NCBI RefSeq assembly: GCF_023150065.1
Contig: NZ_JAKLLN010000007.1
Location: forward strand, 1-64,000
Length of the DNA stretch: 64,000 bases
Origin: Zoogloea sp.
GTDB lineage: Bacteria > Pseudomonadota > Gammaproteobacteria > Burkholderiales > Rhodocyclaceae
Direction: 5' to 3'
Of the stretch, positions 41,833 through 50,478 are shown piece by piece; position 1 is the stretch's first letter, and each line of letters starts with the position of its first letter. Made by a program: the position numbers and the translations under genes. Below the pieces are notes generated by a model. That model searched no databases and was not told where the DNA came from. It was given only the letters and a program-made list of their open reading frames with translations.

Positions 41833-43968
41833 TCAGAAGGAGTGCAGCAGGGACAGGCCGATCACCTGGGTGGTCTGCTCCGGCTTCACATACACCCGCG
41901 TCCCGTCGGCATACACCCAGTTGCTCCAGGTGTAGTCGTCCATCTTGCGCATGTCGTAGATGTAGTCGAGACGCACGCGGGTGGCCTTGCTCACCGGATA
42001 CATGCCGAACAGCTTGAGGGTGTTCTGGGTGTACTTGGTGTCGGGCAGGATGCCCATGGCGCTGGCCACCGGGGCCGTGGTGGTGCAGGCCGCGTTGGTG
42101 CAGGTGGTGGCCGGCATCTTGCTCACCTCCTGCTTGTTCACGTCCTGGTAGATCAGCAGCTGGGCGCCCACATCCACCCGGCTGATCCGACCATTGAGGC
42201 CGACGCCGAACTGGTCGGAGTCCTGCTTGAGGTTGGCATCCCACTGCACCAGGGTGCCGGTGCGGAAGGTATTGACCGTGCAGTTGCTGCTGTTGCCGGT
42301 GGTACACACCGCGCCCTGGGCGTACTGGCGGGTTTCACCGTTTTGCTTGGTGTACCAGGCATTGAGCTTCCACACATCGCTGATGGCATAGCTGCCGTCC
42401 ACCGAGAAGATCTGCCCCTGCCCCTTGTCGAGGCCGTAGGTGCTCTTGTTGTAGTCCTCGAAGTAGGCTTCAACAGCAAACTGCAGGTTCAGATTCTCGG
42501 TGGCCGCCAGATCGAGCATGCCGCGGACACGATCCCGGTTGCGGTCGGCCAGGTACACCGGAAGGATGGGCGGCGTGATGCCTTGATTCCATTCGGAGCC
42601 CTTGCGCTCGGCGTGGGAGAAGCTGAGGGTACCGTTGATGGACTCGCCCATGCTGCGGGAAACGGCGATGCGCGAGGTCAGCTCGGACACATCGTGACGC
42701 TCCCACTCCTTGCTGCTCTTGTTGGTGTAGTCGAAGCCGCCGGTCAGGTTGAAGCCCGCCCCCAGCCGGTAGCTGGCCTCGAGCTTGCCCCAGTTGGCCG
42801 TGTGGGACTCGGGGTTGTTGTAATAGTTGGTCGTGACGCCACTGCTGGTGGAGGTACCGAAGATGCGCACCGGGGTCTTGTCCTGGCGGTCTTCGTAGCG
42901 CCAGGAGGCGAGCAGCTTCAGGTCTCGGGTCAGGCGGGACGTGATGGCGGAATAGACTTCGGTGGTCTGCACCTTGGCGTTCAGGTTGCCGCCGATGCCG
43001 GCCAGGGTGGGCTGGCCCACCAGGAAGGCGTCATCCTGCCGCCCCTCGGACCAGGCGACCTTCAGGTTGGCCCGGGTGTCCCTGGAGAAGTTGTAGGCGC
43101 CCGTCACGTAGAACTGCTGCACGGAGTTGTCCGGCGCCAGGGCGATGGGCGACAGGTTGGCTGCCACCAGCGCGGTATTGGTGCCGGGCGCCACCGTGAG
43201 GGCGTTCTGCTTGGTCCCCAGGAAGCTGCCGTAATAGCCCGCGGCCAGCTGGTACTTGTCGGTGGCGTACTCCACCGTGGCCTCCAGCTGCTTGTGGTTC
43301 TGGTTGATGGGCTCCGGCGCAAACAGGAAGGCGCTGTAGATATTGGCCGGCGTGGCGCCGCTGCCGGTCACCCCACGCACGCCACTCAGGCGGGTGCCCA
43401 CCTTGTCCTCGTTCTTGACGGTGAAGCCGAGCTTGAGCCCCGGCATCAGGAACTTGCTGGCCGCCAGGGTGGTGATCTCCCTTTCGGTCTTCAGGGTGAC
43501 GTCGTAGAGGCCGGCGTTGTTTGCCGCAGCGGCGGTGCTGGCGATGTTCGGCTGGACGATGCCCGTGCTGCCCACGCCCGTCACCGCGGTGTTCACCTGG
43601 TAGGGGCTGTAGCGGGGAATCTGGTCGTAGTCGAGGCTGATCGACCAGTCGCCCTGCTTCTCGTAGGAGATGCCCATCTCCTGGGTGCGCAGGCCAAGGT
43701 TGCGGGCGTTGATGCGGAACCACTCGGCGTCCTTGCGGCGCACGTAGTCGAGATCGGCATTGGCGTTGATGCCGGCGTTGTTCACCCCGTCGTACTGGCG
43801 GTACAGGGGGTTGATCTTGTCCGTGTAGGGCAGATTGATGGCGGCCTCAGCGGTGTTGGGCGAGGTCAGCTCGGCGATTTCGTCCTCAGCCCAGGCAGAA
43901 GCAGCCGGAAAGGCCGCCGCCAGCGCAATGGCAAGGATGGTCGGCCTGAAAATGGATTGCGTGCTCAT
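41833..43968 (-). CDS. mtrB: MtrB/PioB-family outer-membrane porin for multiheme cytochrome
   Basis: A 711-residue outer-membrane beta-barrel of the decaheme-associated MtrB/PioB family. It has a signal peptide (to ASAWA-ED) and a beta-strand-rich pattern throughout, ending in LLHSF with the terminal Phe of outer-membrane barrels. MtrB barrels sheath a decaheme cytochrome so that electrons cross the outer membrane. The N-terminal CxxC pair of Shewanella MtrB is not seen after the signal peptide; the few cysteines are in later loops. It is the last gene of the cytochrome cluster, 15 bases after the decaheme gene. Confidence 0.9.
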   Translation of the reverse strand: MSTQSIFRPTILAIALAAAFPAASAWAEDEIAELTSPNTAEAAINLPYTDKINPLYRQYDGVNNAGINANADLDYVRRKDAEWFRINARNLGLRTQEMGISYEKQGDWSISLDYDQIPRYSPYQVNTAVTGVGSTGIVQPNIASTAAAANNAGLYDVTLKTEREITTLAASKFLMPGLKLGFTVKNEDKVGTRLSGVRGVTGSGATPANIYSAFLFAPEPINQNHKQLEATVEYATDKYQLAAGYYGSFLGTKQNALTVAPGTNTALVAANLSPIALAPDNSVQQFYVTGAYNFSRDTRANLKVAWSEGRQDDAFLVGQPTLAGIGGNLNAKVQTTEVYSAITSRLTRDLKLLASWRYEDRQDKTPVRIFGTSTSSGVTTNYYNNPESHTANWGKLEASYRLGAGFNLTGGFDYTNKSSKEWERHDVSELTSRIAVSRSMGESINGTLSFSHAERKGSEWNQGITPPILPVYLADRNRDRVRGMLDLAATENLNLQFAVEAYFEDYNKSTYGLDKGQGQIFSVDGSYAISDVWKLNAWYTKQNGETRQYAQGAVCTTGNSSNCTVNTFRTGTLVQWDANLKQDSDQFGVGLNGRISRVDVGAQLLIYQDVNKQEVSKMPATTCTNAACTTTAPVASAMGILPDTKYTQNTLKLFGMYPVSKATRVRLDYIYDMRKMDDYTWSNWVYADGTRVYVKPEQTTQVIGLSLLHSF

Positions 43969-43983
43969 GATCCCTCTCCTCGA

Positions 43984-44970
43984 TCAGCGGAAGAAGCGGA
44001 AGGGTCCGCTGGACGTCGCATTGCTCGGGCTGTTGCTGCCATGGATGTTGGTGTGGCAGTTGGAACAGCCCCGGGCCTGGGCATAACCCGGGCCGATGTT
44101 GCTGCTGACGGCATTGGGCATGTTGGCGCGGATGGCCGGCACATTGCCCGGGTGGGATGCATCAGCGTGACATTGCTGACAGAGGAAGGGCTGGCGGGCC
44201 TTGAGCATGGCCTCGGCAGTGGTGCCGTGGGGGTTGTGGCAGTTGCCGCAATCCTCAACGACCGGCTGATGGTTATGCACGAAGGGGCCGCGCTTTTCGG
44301 CGTGGCAGGTGTAGCAGGTGGCGTTGGTGGTGTCCTTGACCAGCATCTTCGGCCCGGCGGAGCCGTGGGCGTTGTGGCAGTCGGAACAGGTCATCTTGCC
44401 TTCGGGGATGGGGTGATGCGAGGGCTTGCTGGCCTCGGCACGCTGCTGCTTGTGGCAGGTGTAGCAGACCTCGGCCTGGGCACGCTTGTCACGCACCTTA
44501 TCCTTGGCCACGTGCACCTGGTGGCAGGAGGTGCAGCCCACATCGCGGTTGGCGTGGGCGCTGGTGTTCCAGTTCATGTGCTTGCCATCCTGGTGGCAGG
44601 TGGTACAGGCAGCGCTTTTCTCTTCGGCAGTCAGCCGGGAGGTCTTGCCGAAGTTGCGGTCGGTGCCCGGGCGATCCTTGAGTTTCTGCGGGTTGTAGGT
44701 GTGCAGATCGCTCTCGCCGTGGCAGTTGGTGCAACTGGGCGTGCGGCCGTCGGCCAGAGTGCCGTGCTTGGTCTTGCCGATGTGCAGGATCTTGGGTTCG
44801 TCGGACTCATCGTGGCAACTGGTGCACTTGGCGTCGCCCTTCAGGACCAGGTCCTTTGCGGGGGGCTTGGCTGCGCTGGTGGCCGGCACATCGGCCGCGA
44901 GGGCGGCAGACGAACCGGCAAGGGCCCCGAGCATGAGGCACGAGGCAAACAACTGTCGCAAGACTTTCAT
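43984..44970 (-). CDS. mtrA: Decaheme c-type cytochrome of the MtrA/DmsE family
   Basis: A 328-residue periplasmic cytochrome with a signal peptide and exactly ten CxxCH motifs, starting at residues 49, 80, 122, 146, 169, 195, 219, 241, 264 and 302. Size and heme number match MtrA, MtoA, PioA and DmsE. Inside an MtrB-type porin it forms a wire across the outer membrane. GGAGAAAG precedes the chosen ATG (44970). No outer-surface MtrC/OmcA-type decaheme cytochrome follows, which resembles MtoAB/PioAB-type modules more than the full Shewanella Mtr set. Confidence 0.93.
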   Translation of the reverse strand: MKVLRQLFASCLMLGALAGSSAALAADVPATSAAKPPAKDLVLKGDAKCTSCHDESDEPKILHIGKTKHGTLADGRTPSCTNCHGESDLHTYNPQKLKDRPGTDRNFGKTSRLTAEEKSAACTTCHQDGKHMNWNTSAHANRDVGCTSCHQVHVAKDKVRDKRAQAEVCYTCHKQQRAEASKPSHHPIPEGKMTCSDCHNAHGSAGPKMLVKDTTNATCYTCHAEKRGPFVHNHQPVVEDCGNCHNPHGTTAEAMLKARQPFLCQQCHADASHPGNVPAIRANMPNAVSSNIGPGYAQARGCSNCHTNIHGSNSPSNATSSGPFRFFR

Positions 44971-45038
44971 TTCTTTCTCCCTGATCCTGCTATCGGTTTC
45001 CACCAGGCCCCGGCAAGTCGGGGCCTGTCCTGCGGGTA

Positions 45039-45395
45039 CTATTTGGCGAGGGACAAGATCCAGTCCGTCAGATTCTTGATGGCGGCCTTGTCCTTGGTCT
45101 TCAGTACTTTGTGCTCTTCCTCCTTGCCGTCATCGAACTTGACCATCTCGGCGGAGGTCAGGTGATGGACGAGCTTGGCTTCGGCGTCGGCCTTGCCTTT
45201 CAGGGACTTGGAAATGTCCGTGAGGGACTTGGCTTCCTTCTTCTTGTCGAGGGCATGGCACTTGAGACAGCCCTCCTTCTTGGCCAGGGCCTGGGCGGCG
45301 TCCGCATCGACGGCCTGGGCATGGACCTGGGCCGACAGGAACAGGCCGGTGCTGCAAAGACCGCCAAGGACAAGGGCCTGCAGGGTGGATCTCAT
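45039..45395 (-). CDS. Small monoheme cytochrome c
   Basis: A 118-residue periplasmic class I cytochrome c with a signal peptide (to QVHA-QA), one CLKCH heme site near residue 43, and a probable axial methionine in TSAEMVKF. It is likely an electron shuttle between the membrane cytochrome complex encoded upstream and the decaheme protein. It has a GGAGAG site and is co-oriented within the cluster. Confidence 0.9.
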   Translation of the reverse strand: MRSTLQALVLGGLCSTGLFLSAQVHAQAVDADAAQALAKKEGCLKCHALDKKKEAKSLTDISKSLKGKADAEAKLVHHLTSAEMVKFDDGKEEEHKVLKTKDKAAIKNLTDWILSLAK

Positions 45396-45447
45396 CTGAA
45401 CTCTCCTTGAGGATGGTTTTTAGGTTGGGGGAAACGGGTCGGGTGGC

Positions 45448-46062
45448 TCAATGTTCGTACCAGCCGGTGAACATCATCTTGAACAGGCTGCTGACCTTGG
45501 GGCCCATGGTGCCGAGGTAGATGTGGCTGACCATGAACAGCAGGATCACCGCCGCGCCGAGGTAATGCACCAGCGCCACCGGCAACAGGCCGTCCAGGCC
45601 GAACAGGGTGGCCGGCGCGAACTGGGGATAGAGGAAGACGAGCCCGCTGAGGATCACCACCGGCATCACCAGGTACATGATCGACCAGTAGGTGACGGCC
45701 TGCAGGGCGTTGAAATTGACCTCCGGGGTCGGCGGGAAGGGCTCGGCCTCCCCCTTGAAGATGCCCGACCCGTAGAACTGCATCTGGCGCAGGCAGCGCT
45801 GGATGACGCCTGGCGATTTGGGCACGTACTGCCACCAGTTGCCGGAAACGATGTTGCCGATCACGAAGCCGGCGTAGAGCACCGCCAGACAGACGCCGGC
45901 AATGTTGTGGATGCGGGCCGCCAGGGAAAACTCCACCAGGGGCAGGCCAGGGTCGGAGAAATGCAGGCTGATGCCGGTGATCGACAGCACGATGATCGCC
46001 AGGGCATTGCTCCAGTGCCACAGGCGGATCCACAAGGGCAGCATGAAAACGCGCTTAGTCAT
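45448..46062 (-). CDS. Membrane cytochrome b (hydrogenase/formate dehydrogenase gamma type)
   Basis: A 204-residue integral membrane di-heme cytochrome b. Four hydrophobic helices are visible, with histidines in LWHWSN (H16), ARIHNIAG, ALVHYLG and VSHIYLG as likely heme ligands. Such subunits exchange electrons with the quinone pool. The start overlaps the heptaheme gene by eight bases, so the two are probably subunits of one quinone-reactive complex. A longer in-frame start at 46149 is rejected because of that overlap. Confidence 0.9.
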   Translation of the reverse strand: MTKRVFMLPLWIRLWHWSNALAIIVLSITGISLHFSDPGLPLVEFSLAARIHNIAGVCLAVLYAGFVIGNIVSGNWWQYVPKSPGVIQRCLRQMQFYGSGIFKGEAEPFPPTPEVNFNALQAVTYWSIMYLVMPVVILSGLVFLYPQFAPATLFGLDGLLPVALVHYLGAAVILLFMVSHIYLGTMGPKVSSLFKMMFTGWYEH

Positions 46063-47026
46063 GGTTCTTGCTCCTGCGCAGACGGGTCGTGATGATGCGG
46101 ACGATGCCATGGCCGATGACGCCCAGCACGGTGGCGATGAACAGGGCAATCAGGGCCTTGTCGAGGGTGGGGTTGCGGGTGGCGCCAACCACGTAGGCGC
46201 TGCTCAGCATGACGCTGTTGAGGAAGCCGTACTTGTTCTGCTCCTCGGCCTGCAGGTGACGGTAGAGACGGGCGTTGAGGGAGGAGTTGGCGCTGTGGCA
46301 GGTGGCGCACTTCTTCTCCGCCTTGTCCTTGTTCTGGATCTCGTGGGACAGGGAGAGCTTGTCTTCGGTGGGGGTATGGCACTCGACGCAGCGCACGGCC
46401 TTCCAGTGCAGGCGGGTGTTGGGCAGCCAGTCGTGGATTTCGTCGATGGGCGGACGCTTCTTGTTGTCCGGCGCCATCTTGGCGAAGGCCAGATCGGAGT
46501 CGTGACAGTCGAGGCAGATCTTGTTGTCCTGGGCCACGATCTTGTGGGGATCGCGCAGCTTGCTGGCCAGGGCCATGGTATGGGCGTTGTGGCAGGTCTT
46601 GCAGGTGAAGGTGTCACTCAGGTTCTCGGCGTGCACCGACTTGTCGAACTGGCGTTCGATGCGCATGGCCTTGCGGGCATGGCAATCCTGACATTCGGCT
46701 ATCTCATCCTTGGCATCGGCGGCGTGGGGATGTTCGGCATAGCCGTCGCCGTGGCACTTGGTACAGGCCATCTGCCCGTGATCCGATGCCGTGAAGGTAT
46801 CCAGGTGGACCAGGTGACTGCGCAGTTTCTTGAGATCCATCCCCTCCTTGGGAGGCTTCTTGAGCCCCGCTTCCGAGTGACAGCTGAGGCACTCGGCATT
46901 GGCGGCCCGGATCTTCACGAGCTCTTCGGGGGTGGGGGGTGGATCATCGCCAAAGGCCAGCGGCGCGGCCAGCAGAGCCAGTAGTGCCGCGGCTCCACGC
47001 ATTTTTTTTCCAAGATTCCCGAACAC
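46055..47026 (-). CDS. Membrane-anchored heptaheme c-type cytochrome
   Basis: A periplasmic multiheme cytochrome with seven CxxCH sites. Counted from the GTG at 47026 they start at residues 46, 88, 112, 142, 171, 213 and 240. An N-terminal signal and a C-terminal membrane helix (ALIALFIATVLGVIGHGIV, about 291-309) anchor it in the inner membrane. An ATG at 46999 (after an eight-A run) is an alternative start with a full signal peptide; both have partial ribosome sites. It overlaps the cytochrome b gene. Together they resemble quinol-oxidising b/c complexes feeding extracellular electron transfer. Confidence 0.9.
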   Translation of the reverse strand: MFGNLGKKMRGAAALLALLAAPLAFGDDPPPTPEELVKIRAANAECLSCHSEAGLKKPPKEGMDLKKLRSHLVHLDTFTASDHGQMACTKCHGDGYAEHPHAADAKDEIAECQDCHARKAMRIERQFDKSVHAENLSDTFTCKTCHNAHTMALASKLRDPHKIVAQDNKICLDCHDSDLAFAKMAPDNKKRPPIDEIHDWLPNTRLHWKAVRCVECHTPTEDKLSLSHEIQNKDKAEKKCATCHSANSSLNARLYRHLQAEEQNKYGFLNSVMLSSAYVVGATRNPTLDKALIALFIATVLGVIGHGIVRIITTRLRRSKNHD

Positions 47027-47277
47027 TTGAATTCCCCTGTTGGCAGATCGGGAAATTATCGGCTTCTGTTTTTTACATAGGATAAATCGATGCAGTTAAT
47101 TGCCCTGGATTTGACGGAGATCAAGGCTGGAGACCCATTTCCAGCTGATTTCGGGGAACCCAATTTGGGAAAAAAAGACACATCAGGAATAGCTAATTAA
47201 GCAAATGTTGATTCACTTACCCTCCGTTGGGCCTTTACCTGCCCTTTGCTCTCCCCCTGCCCCGGGACAAGGCAGCA
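47027..47277. promoter_or_regulatory. Upstream region of the cytochrome cluster with an FNR/ANR-like site
   Basis: TTGAC-GGAG-ATCAA at 47111-47124 matches the FNR/ANR consensus TTGAT-N4-ATCAA at nine of ten arm bases, about 85-110 bases upstream of the first cytochrome gene. The remainder is AT-rich and shows no gene. Oxygen-dependent control is inferred. Confidence 0.5.
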
Positions 47278-48078
47278 TCACTCCAGAACCTCCACGGGCA
47301 TCCCACACTGCAATTCCGTGCGCCCCTCGGCAATCACGTTCTGCCCGAAGATCACCCCATCAGGGGTCTTGCGATACTTGGCAAGGGTTCGCAGGGGCTC
47401 CTGATCCAGCGCCTTGCGTCCGGTCTCCGGATCGACGGTCGTAAATACACAGCGCTCGCAGGGCTTGGCAATGCGGAAGGTGGCCGTGCCGATGCGGATG
47501 CGCTTCCAGCCATCTTCGGCAAAGGCTTCCGCCCCGGACACCACCAGGTTGGGGCGGAAGCGCGCCATGGCCAGCGGGCGCCCTACCCGCGCGGACAGGT
47601 CGTCGAGGGAAGCCTGACCAATGATGAGCAGCGGGTAGCCGTCGGCAAAGGACAAGGGGACGCATTCATCCGTCCTGACGCGCCTGGCCGTCTCGGTGCC
47701 GGTCCACAGGAGCCGAAGGCGCGTGCCCACGTAGGCTGAGATCCAGTCCGCCGCCTCCGGGCTCCCCTCCCAGGCGGCAAAGCGGTCGCCCCACACGGTG
47801 GTCTCACAGGCTTCGGTGAAGGCACTGTTGGGCACGAAGAGGGCTTCCCTGCCCGGCGCCGAGAGGGTCAGCCCGAGCGCCGTGGGATGGGCATCAATCA
47901 GGACCAGCTCCGGGTAGTCACGCCCCGTGACAAAGCGGCCGGACGGATCAGCCACCATCCACATGCGATCGAATGGCAGGCCCAGGGGGCTGACCGGGCT
48001 GGCATCCAGGCGTTGCCCGCGCATGGACTTGACGGGATAACGGTAAAGGGCGGAGAGAACGGGCGAGGTGTCGGACAT
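47278..48078 (-). CDS. MOSC-domain protein (YcbX-like)
   Basis: A 266-residue protein with a MOSC N-terminal barrel (LYRYPVKSMRGQRLDASPV) and a MOSC domain carrying the conserved cysteine region KPCERCVFTTVDPETG, as in E. coli YcbX, a molybdenum-cofactor enzyme that reduces N-hydroxylated bases. The shorter start at 48078 (MSDTSPVLSALYRYP) fits the family. It is monocistronic, divergent from the small gene at 48201. Confidence 0.9.
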   Translation of the reverse strand: MSDTSPVLSALYRYPVKSMRGQRLDASPVSPLGLPFDRMWMVADPSGRFVTGRDYPELVLIDAHPTALGLTLSAPGREALFVPNSAFTEACETTVWGDRFAAWEGSPEAADWISAYVGTRLRLLWTGTETARRVRTDECVPLSFADGYPLLIIGQASLDDLSARVGRPLAMARFRPNLVVSGAEAFAEDGWKRIRIGTATFRIAKPCERCVFTTVDPETGRKALDQEPLRTLAKYRKTPDGVIFGQNVIAEGRTELQCGMPVEVLE

Positions 48079-48200
48079 GGTGGCGGCTAAGAGCGGATGG
48101 TGGCCCCGATTATCCGCGCAGCCCGGACAGGCGGGCAATGCGCCCGCCCGCCTGCCGGTACAATGCGAGGCTTGTCTCCCGCCCTGCGATCATTCACGCC

Positions 48201-48452
48201 ATGACCTACGAAGAACACCTGGACGAAGTCACCACCCTCATCTTTGAGCGTTTCGGCCTCAGCGAACACGCCGCCATCCAGCTTGTCATGAAAGCCCAGG
48301 CGGCCGGCTATTTCAGCGAACACGACGACGACCCGAGCCTGTGCACCCAGCTGCGGGCCGAGCAGGATGCCAAGCGGGTGTTCAAGGAATACGGCAAGCC
48401 GGCGCCCGCCGCACCGTCCGGCGGCCCGACCAAGGGGCGTCAGCGCCGCTGA
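48201..48452 (+). CDS. Small hypothetical protein
   Basis: An 83-residue acidic/basic protein (MTYEEHLDEVTTLIFERFG...) with a predicted helical N-terminal part and a Pro/Gly/Arg-rich tail ending GRQRR. No cysteines beyond one and no membrane segment. No known function is recognised. Codon usage and its position between two real genes support it as coding. Confidence 0.65.
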   Translation: MTYEEHLDEVTTLIFERFGLSEHAAIQLVMKAQAAGYFSEHDDDPSLCTQLRAEQDAKRVFKEYGKPAPAAPSGGPTKGRQRR

Positions 48453-48543
48453 ACGGGAGTCCGCCAAAGAGCCGGGCTGTTTTTTTCATGCGCAATCAAT
48501 CCTAATGGCATAAAGTGGCAAGCCCTTTCCAAGCGGAAATCCC

Positions 48544-50430
48544 ATGTTCACCCGAAATATCCCTGCACGCCCGATGAAAGTGCTCACCCGAATCAGTCTG
48601 GCCTTGACTGCCCTGGCAGCCCTCCCCTTGTGCGCCCATGCGGACGAGCCCAGTGAAGCCCGGGTCATCGTCAAGCTCAAGGCCAGCTCCACCCTCAAGC
48701 AGATCCAGGCGGCGGGACGTGTCGAAACCCTGGGCACCCGGCTCGGGCTGACCGCCCAGATGGTCAGCCAGCCCGGCCGGGATCTCCATGTGATGCGCGC
48801 CAGCGGCCTGACATCCGAAGCGCTGGCCGCCCGGCTGGCCCGGGACGCCGACGTGGAATACGCCGTCCCCGACCGCATCAAGAAGATCAGCGCCCTGCCC
48901 AACGACCCCCTGTACGGGTTCCAGTGGTATCTGCAGGCTCCCGACACCACCCGCCTCGCCGCCACCAACGCCCAGGCCGCCTGGGATCTGACCCGCGGCA
49001 GCAGCGCGGTCATCGTGGCGGTGGTGGACTCCGGCGTACGCCTCGATCACGAGGATCTGGCCCCGCGCCTGGTGGCCGGTTACGACTTCATCACAGACAA
49101 CCTCAATGCCAACGACGGCCAGAGCGGCCGCGACGCCGACCCCTCGGACCCTGGCGATTACGTGTCCCTGGCCGACCGCAGCAATCCGGCCCTGGTCGCC
49201 CTGTGCGGCACCCTGAGGACCCAGGCCAGCAGCTGGCATGGCACCCAGGTGGCCGGCATTCTGTCTGCAGAAACCAACAATTCCCGGGGTATCGCCGGCA
49301 TGGGCGGTTCCACCCGCATCCAGCCCATCCGCGTGCTCGGCAAATGCGGCGGCTTCGACTCGGACATCATCGCCGGCATGCGCTGGGCGGCCGGGCTGGC
49401 CGTCCCTGGCGTCCCCAGCAATCCGACACCGGCGCGGGTGATCAACCTCAGCTTGGCTGGTGCAGGCACCTGCAGCGCCGCCTACCGCTCGGCGATTGCC
49501 GAAATCCGCGCCGCCGGCACCCTGATCGTCGCCGCAGCCGGCAATGAATCCGGTGCCGTCGATGAGCCCGCCAACTGCCCGGGCGTGCTGGCCGTGGCCG
49601 GCATCCGTCATGCGGGCACCAAGGTCGGCTATTCGAGCCACGGTATCGAGGTGGGCATCAGCGCCCCGGCCGGCAACTGCGTCAATATCCTGGAGGGCCA
49701 GCCCTGCCTGTTTCCCCTGGTCACCCTGACCAACCAGGGCAGCACCAGCCCGGCGGGCAATACCTACACCGGAACGGGCGACAGCACCGTGGGCACCAGC
49801 TTTGCCGCACCGCTGGTGGCGGGCACTGCCGCGCTCATGCTGGCCGCCAACCCGGCCCTGACCGAGACGGACGTGAGCCGCTTCATCAAGAGCAGCGCCA
49901 CCCCCTTTCCCCTGGAAAACACGCTGCCCACCTGCCCCATCACCTCCGCAGATGGCCAGTGCAACTGCACCACCACCACCTGCGGCGCGGGCATGCTGAA
50001 TACCGCGGGTGCCGTTTCCGCCGCAGCGGCGGCGGCTGTCACCGATCCGGTGGCAAAGATCAGCGTGCCGGCCTCTCCCACGGCAGGTGCGGCCATCACC
50101 CTGGGCTCGGCCGGCAGCACGGCCCCCGGCGGAGCCACCCTGGTCGGCTGGAAGTGGACCCAGCTCAGCGGCCCGGGCACCGGCAGCTTCAGCGCCGACA
50201 ACGTCGCCAGCCCTTCCTTCACGGCCCCCGTGGCCGGCACCTATGTACTGAGCCTGACCGTCACCGATGACACGGGGCGCCAGGGAACGAGCCAGGTGAC
50301 GGTCGAAGTCCAGGCCGCAGCGACAAAATCCTCCGGCGGCGGAGGTGGCGGCGCGATGGACCTCGGCAGCCTGGGCGTCCTTCTGTGCCTGGCGATCCTG
50401 ACGGCAAGGCGACGCCTCCTCAGACGCTGA
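48544..50430 (+). CDS. Secreted S8 subtilisin-like protease with GlyGly-CTERM tail
   Basis: A 628-residue serine protease. It has a signal peptide (cleaved near AHA-DE), an inhibitor I9-like propeptide (about 35-115) and the catalytic triad D162 (VVDSGV), H232 (WHGTQVAG) and S419 (GTSFAAP). A PKD/Ig-like domain covers about 500-590. The last 35 residues are a Gly-rich stretch, a hydrophobic helix and an RRR cluster: the GlyGly-CTERM sorting signal cut by rhombosortase in organisms with type II secretion. It is probably exported and possibly surface-held. GCGGAAA precedes the start. Confidence 0.9.
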   Translation: MFTRNIPARPMKVLTRISLALTALAALPLCAHADEPSEARVIVKLKASSTLKQIQAAGRVETLGTRLGLTAQMVSQPGRDLHVMRASGLTSEALAARLARDADVEYAVPDRIKKISALPNDPLYGFQWYLQAPDTTRLAATNAQAAWDLTRGSSAVIVAVVDSGVRLDHEDLAPRLVAGYDFITDNLNANDGQSGRDADPSDPGDYVSLADRSNPALVALCGTLRTQASSWHGTQVAGILSAETNNSRGIAGMGGSTRIQPIRVLGKCGGFDSDIIAGMRWAAGLAVPGVPSNPTPARVINLSLAGAGTCSAAYRSAIAEIRAAGTLIVAAAGNESGAVDEPANCPGVLAVAGIRHAGTKVGYSSHGIEVGISAPAGNCVNILEGQPCLFPLVTLTNQGSTSPAGNTYTGTGDSTVGTSFAAPLVAGTAALMLAANPALTETDVSRFIKSSATPFPLENTLPTCPITSADGQCNCTTTTCGAGMLNTAGAVSAAAAAAVTDPVAKISVPASPTAGAAITLGSAGSTAPGGATLVGWKWTQLSGPGTGSFSADNVASPSFTAPVAGTYVLSLTVTDDTGRQGTSQVTVEVQAAATKSSGGGGGGAMDLGSLGVLLCLAILTARRRLLRR

Positions 50431-50454
50431 CCCCCGGGGAGGCTTGCCCGAAGG

Positions 50455-50472
50455 ACTGTTTATTTATACAGT
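50455..50472. promoter_or_regulatory. Perfect LexA box of dnaE2
   Basis: ACTGT-TTATTTAT-ACAGT is a perfect extended palindrome with CTGT-N8-ACAG, ending seven bases before the dnaE2 ATG. There is no ribosome site between it and the start, so the transcript may be nearly leaderless or the promoter may overlap the box. Confidence 0.85.
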
Positions 50473-50478
50473 CAACCC

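Noticed and set aside
41821-45165. A 1114-codon open frame on the plus strand opposite the cytochrome genes
   Set aside because: It is the antisense shadow of the decaheme and porin genes. It shows no domain, no ribosome site and biased composition typical of reversed GC-rich coding DNA.
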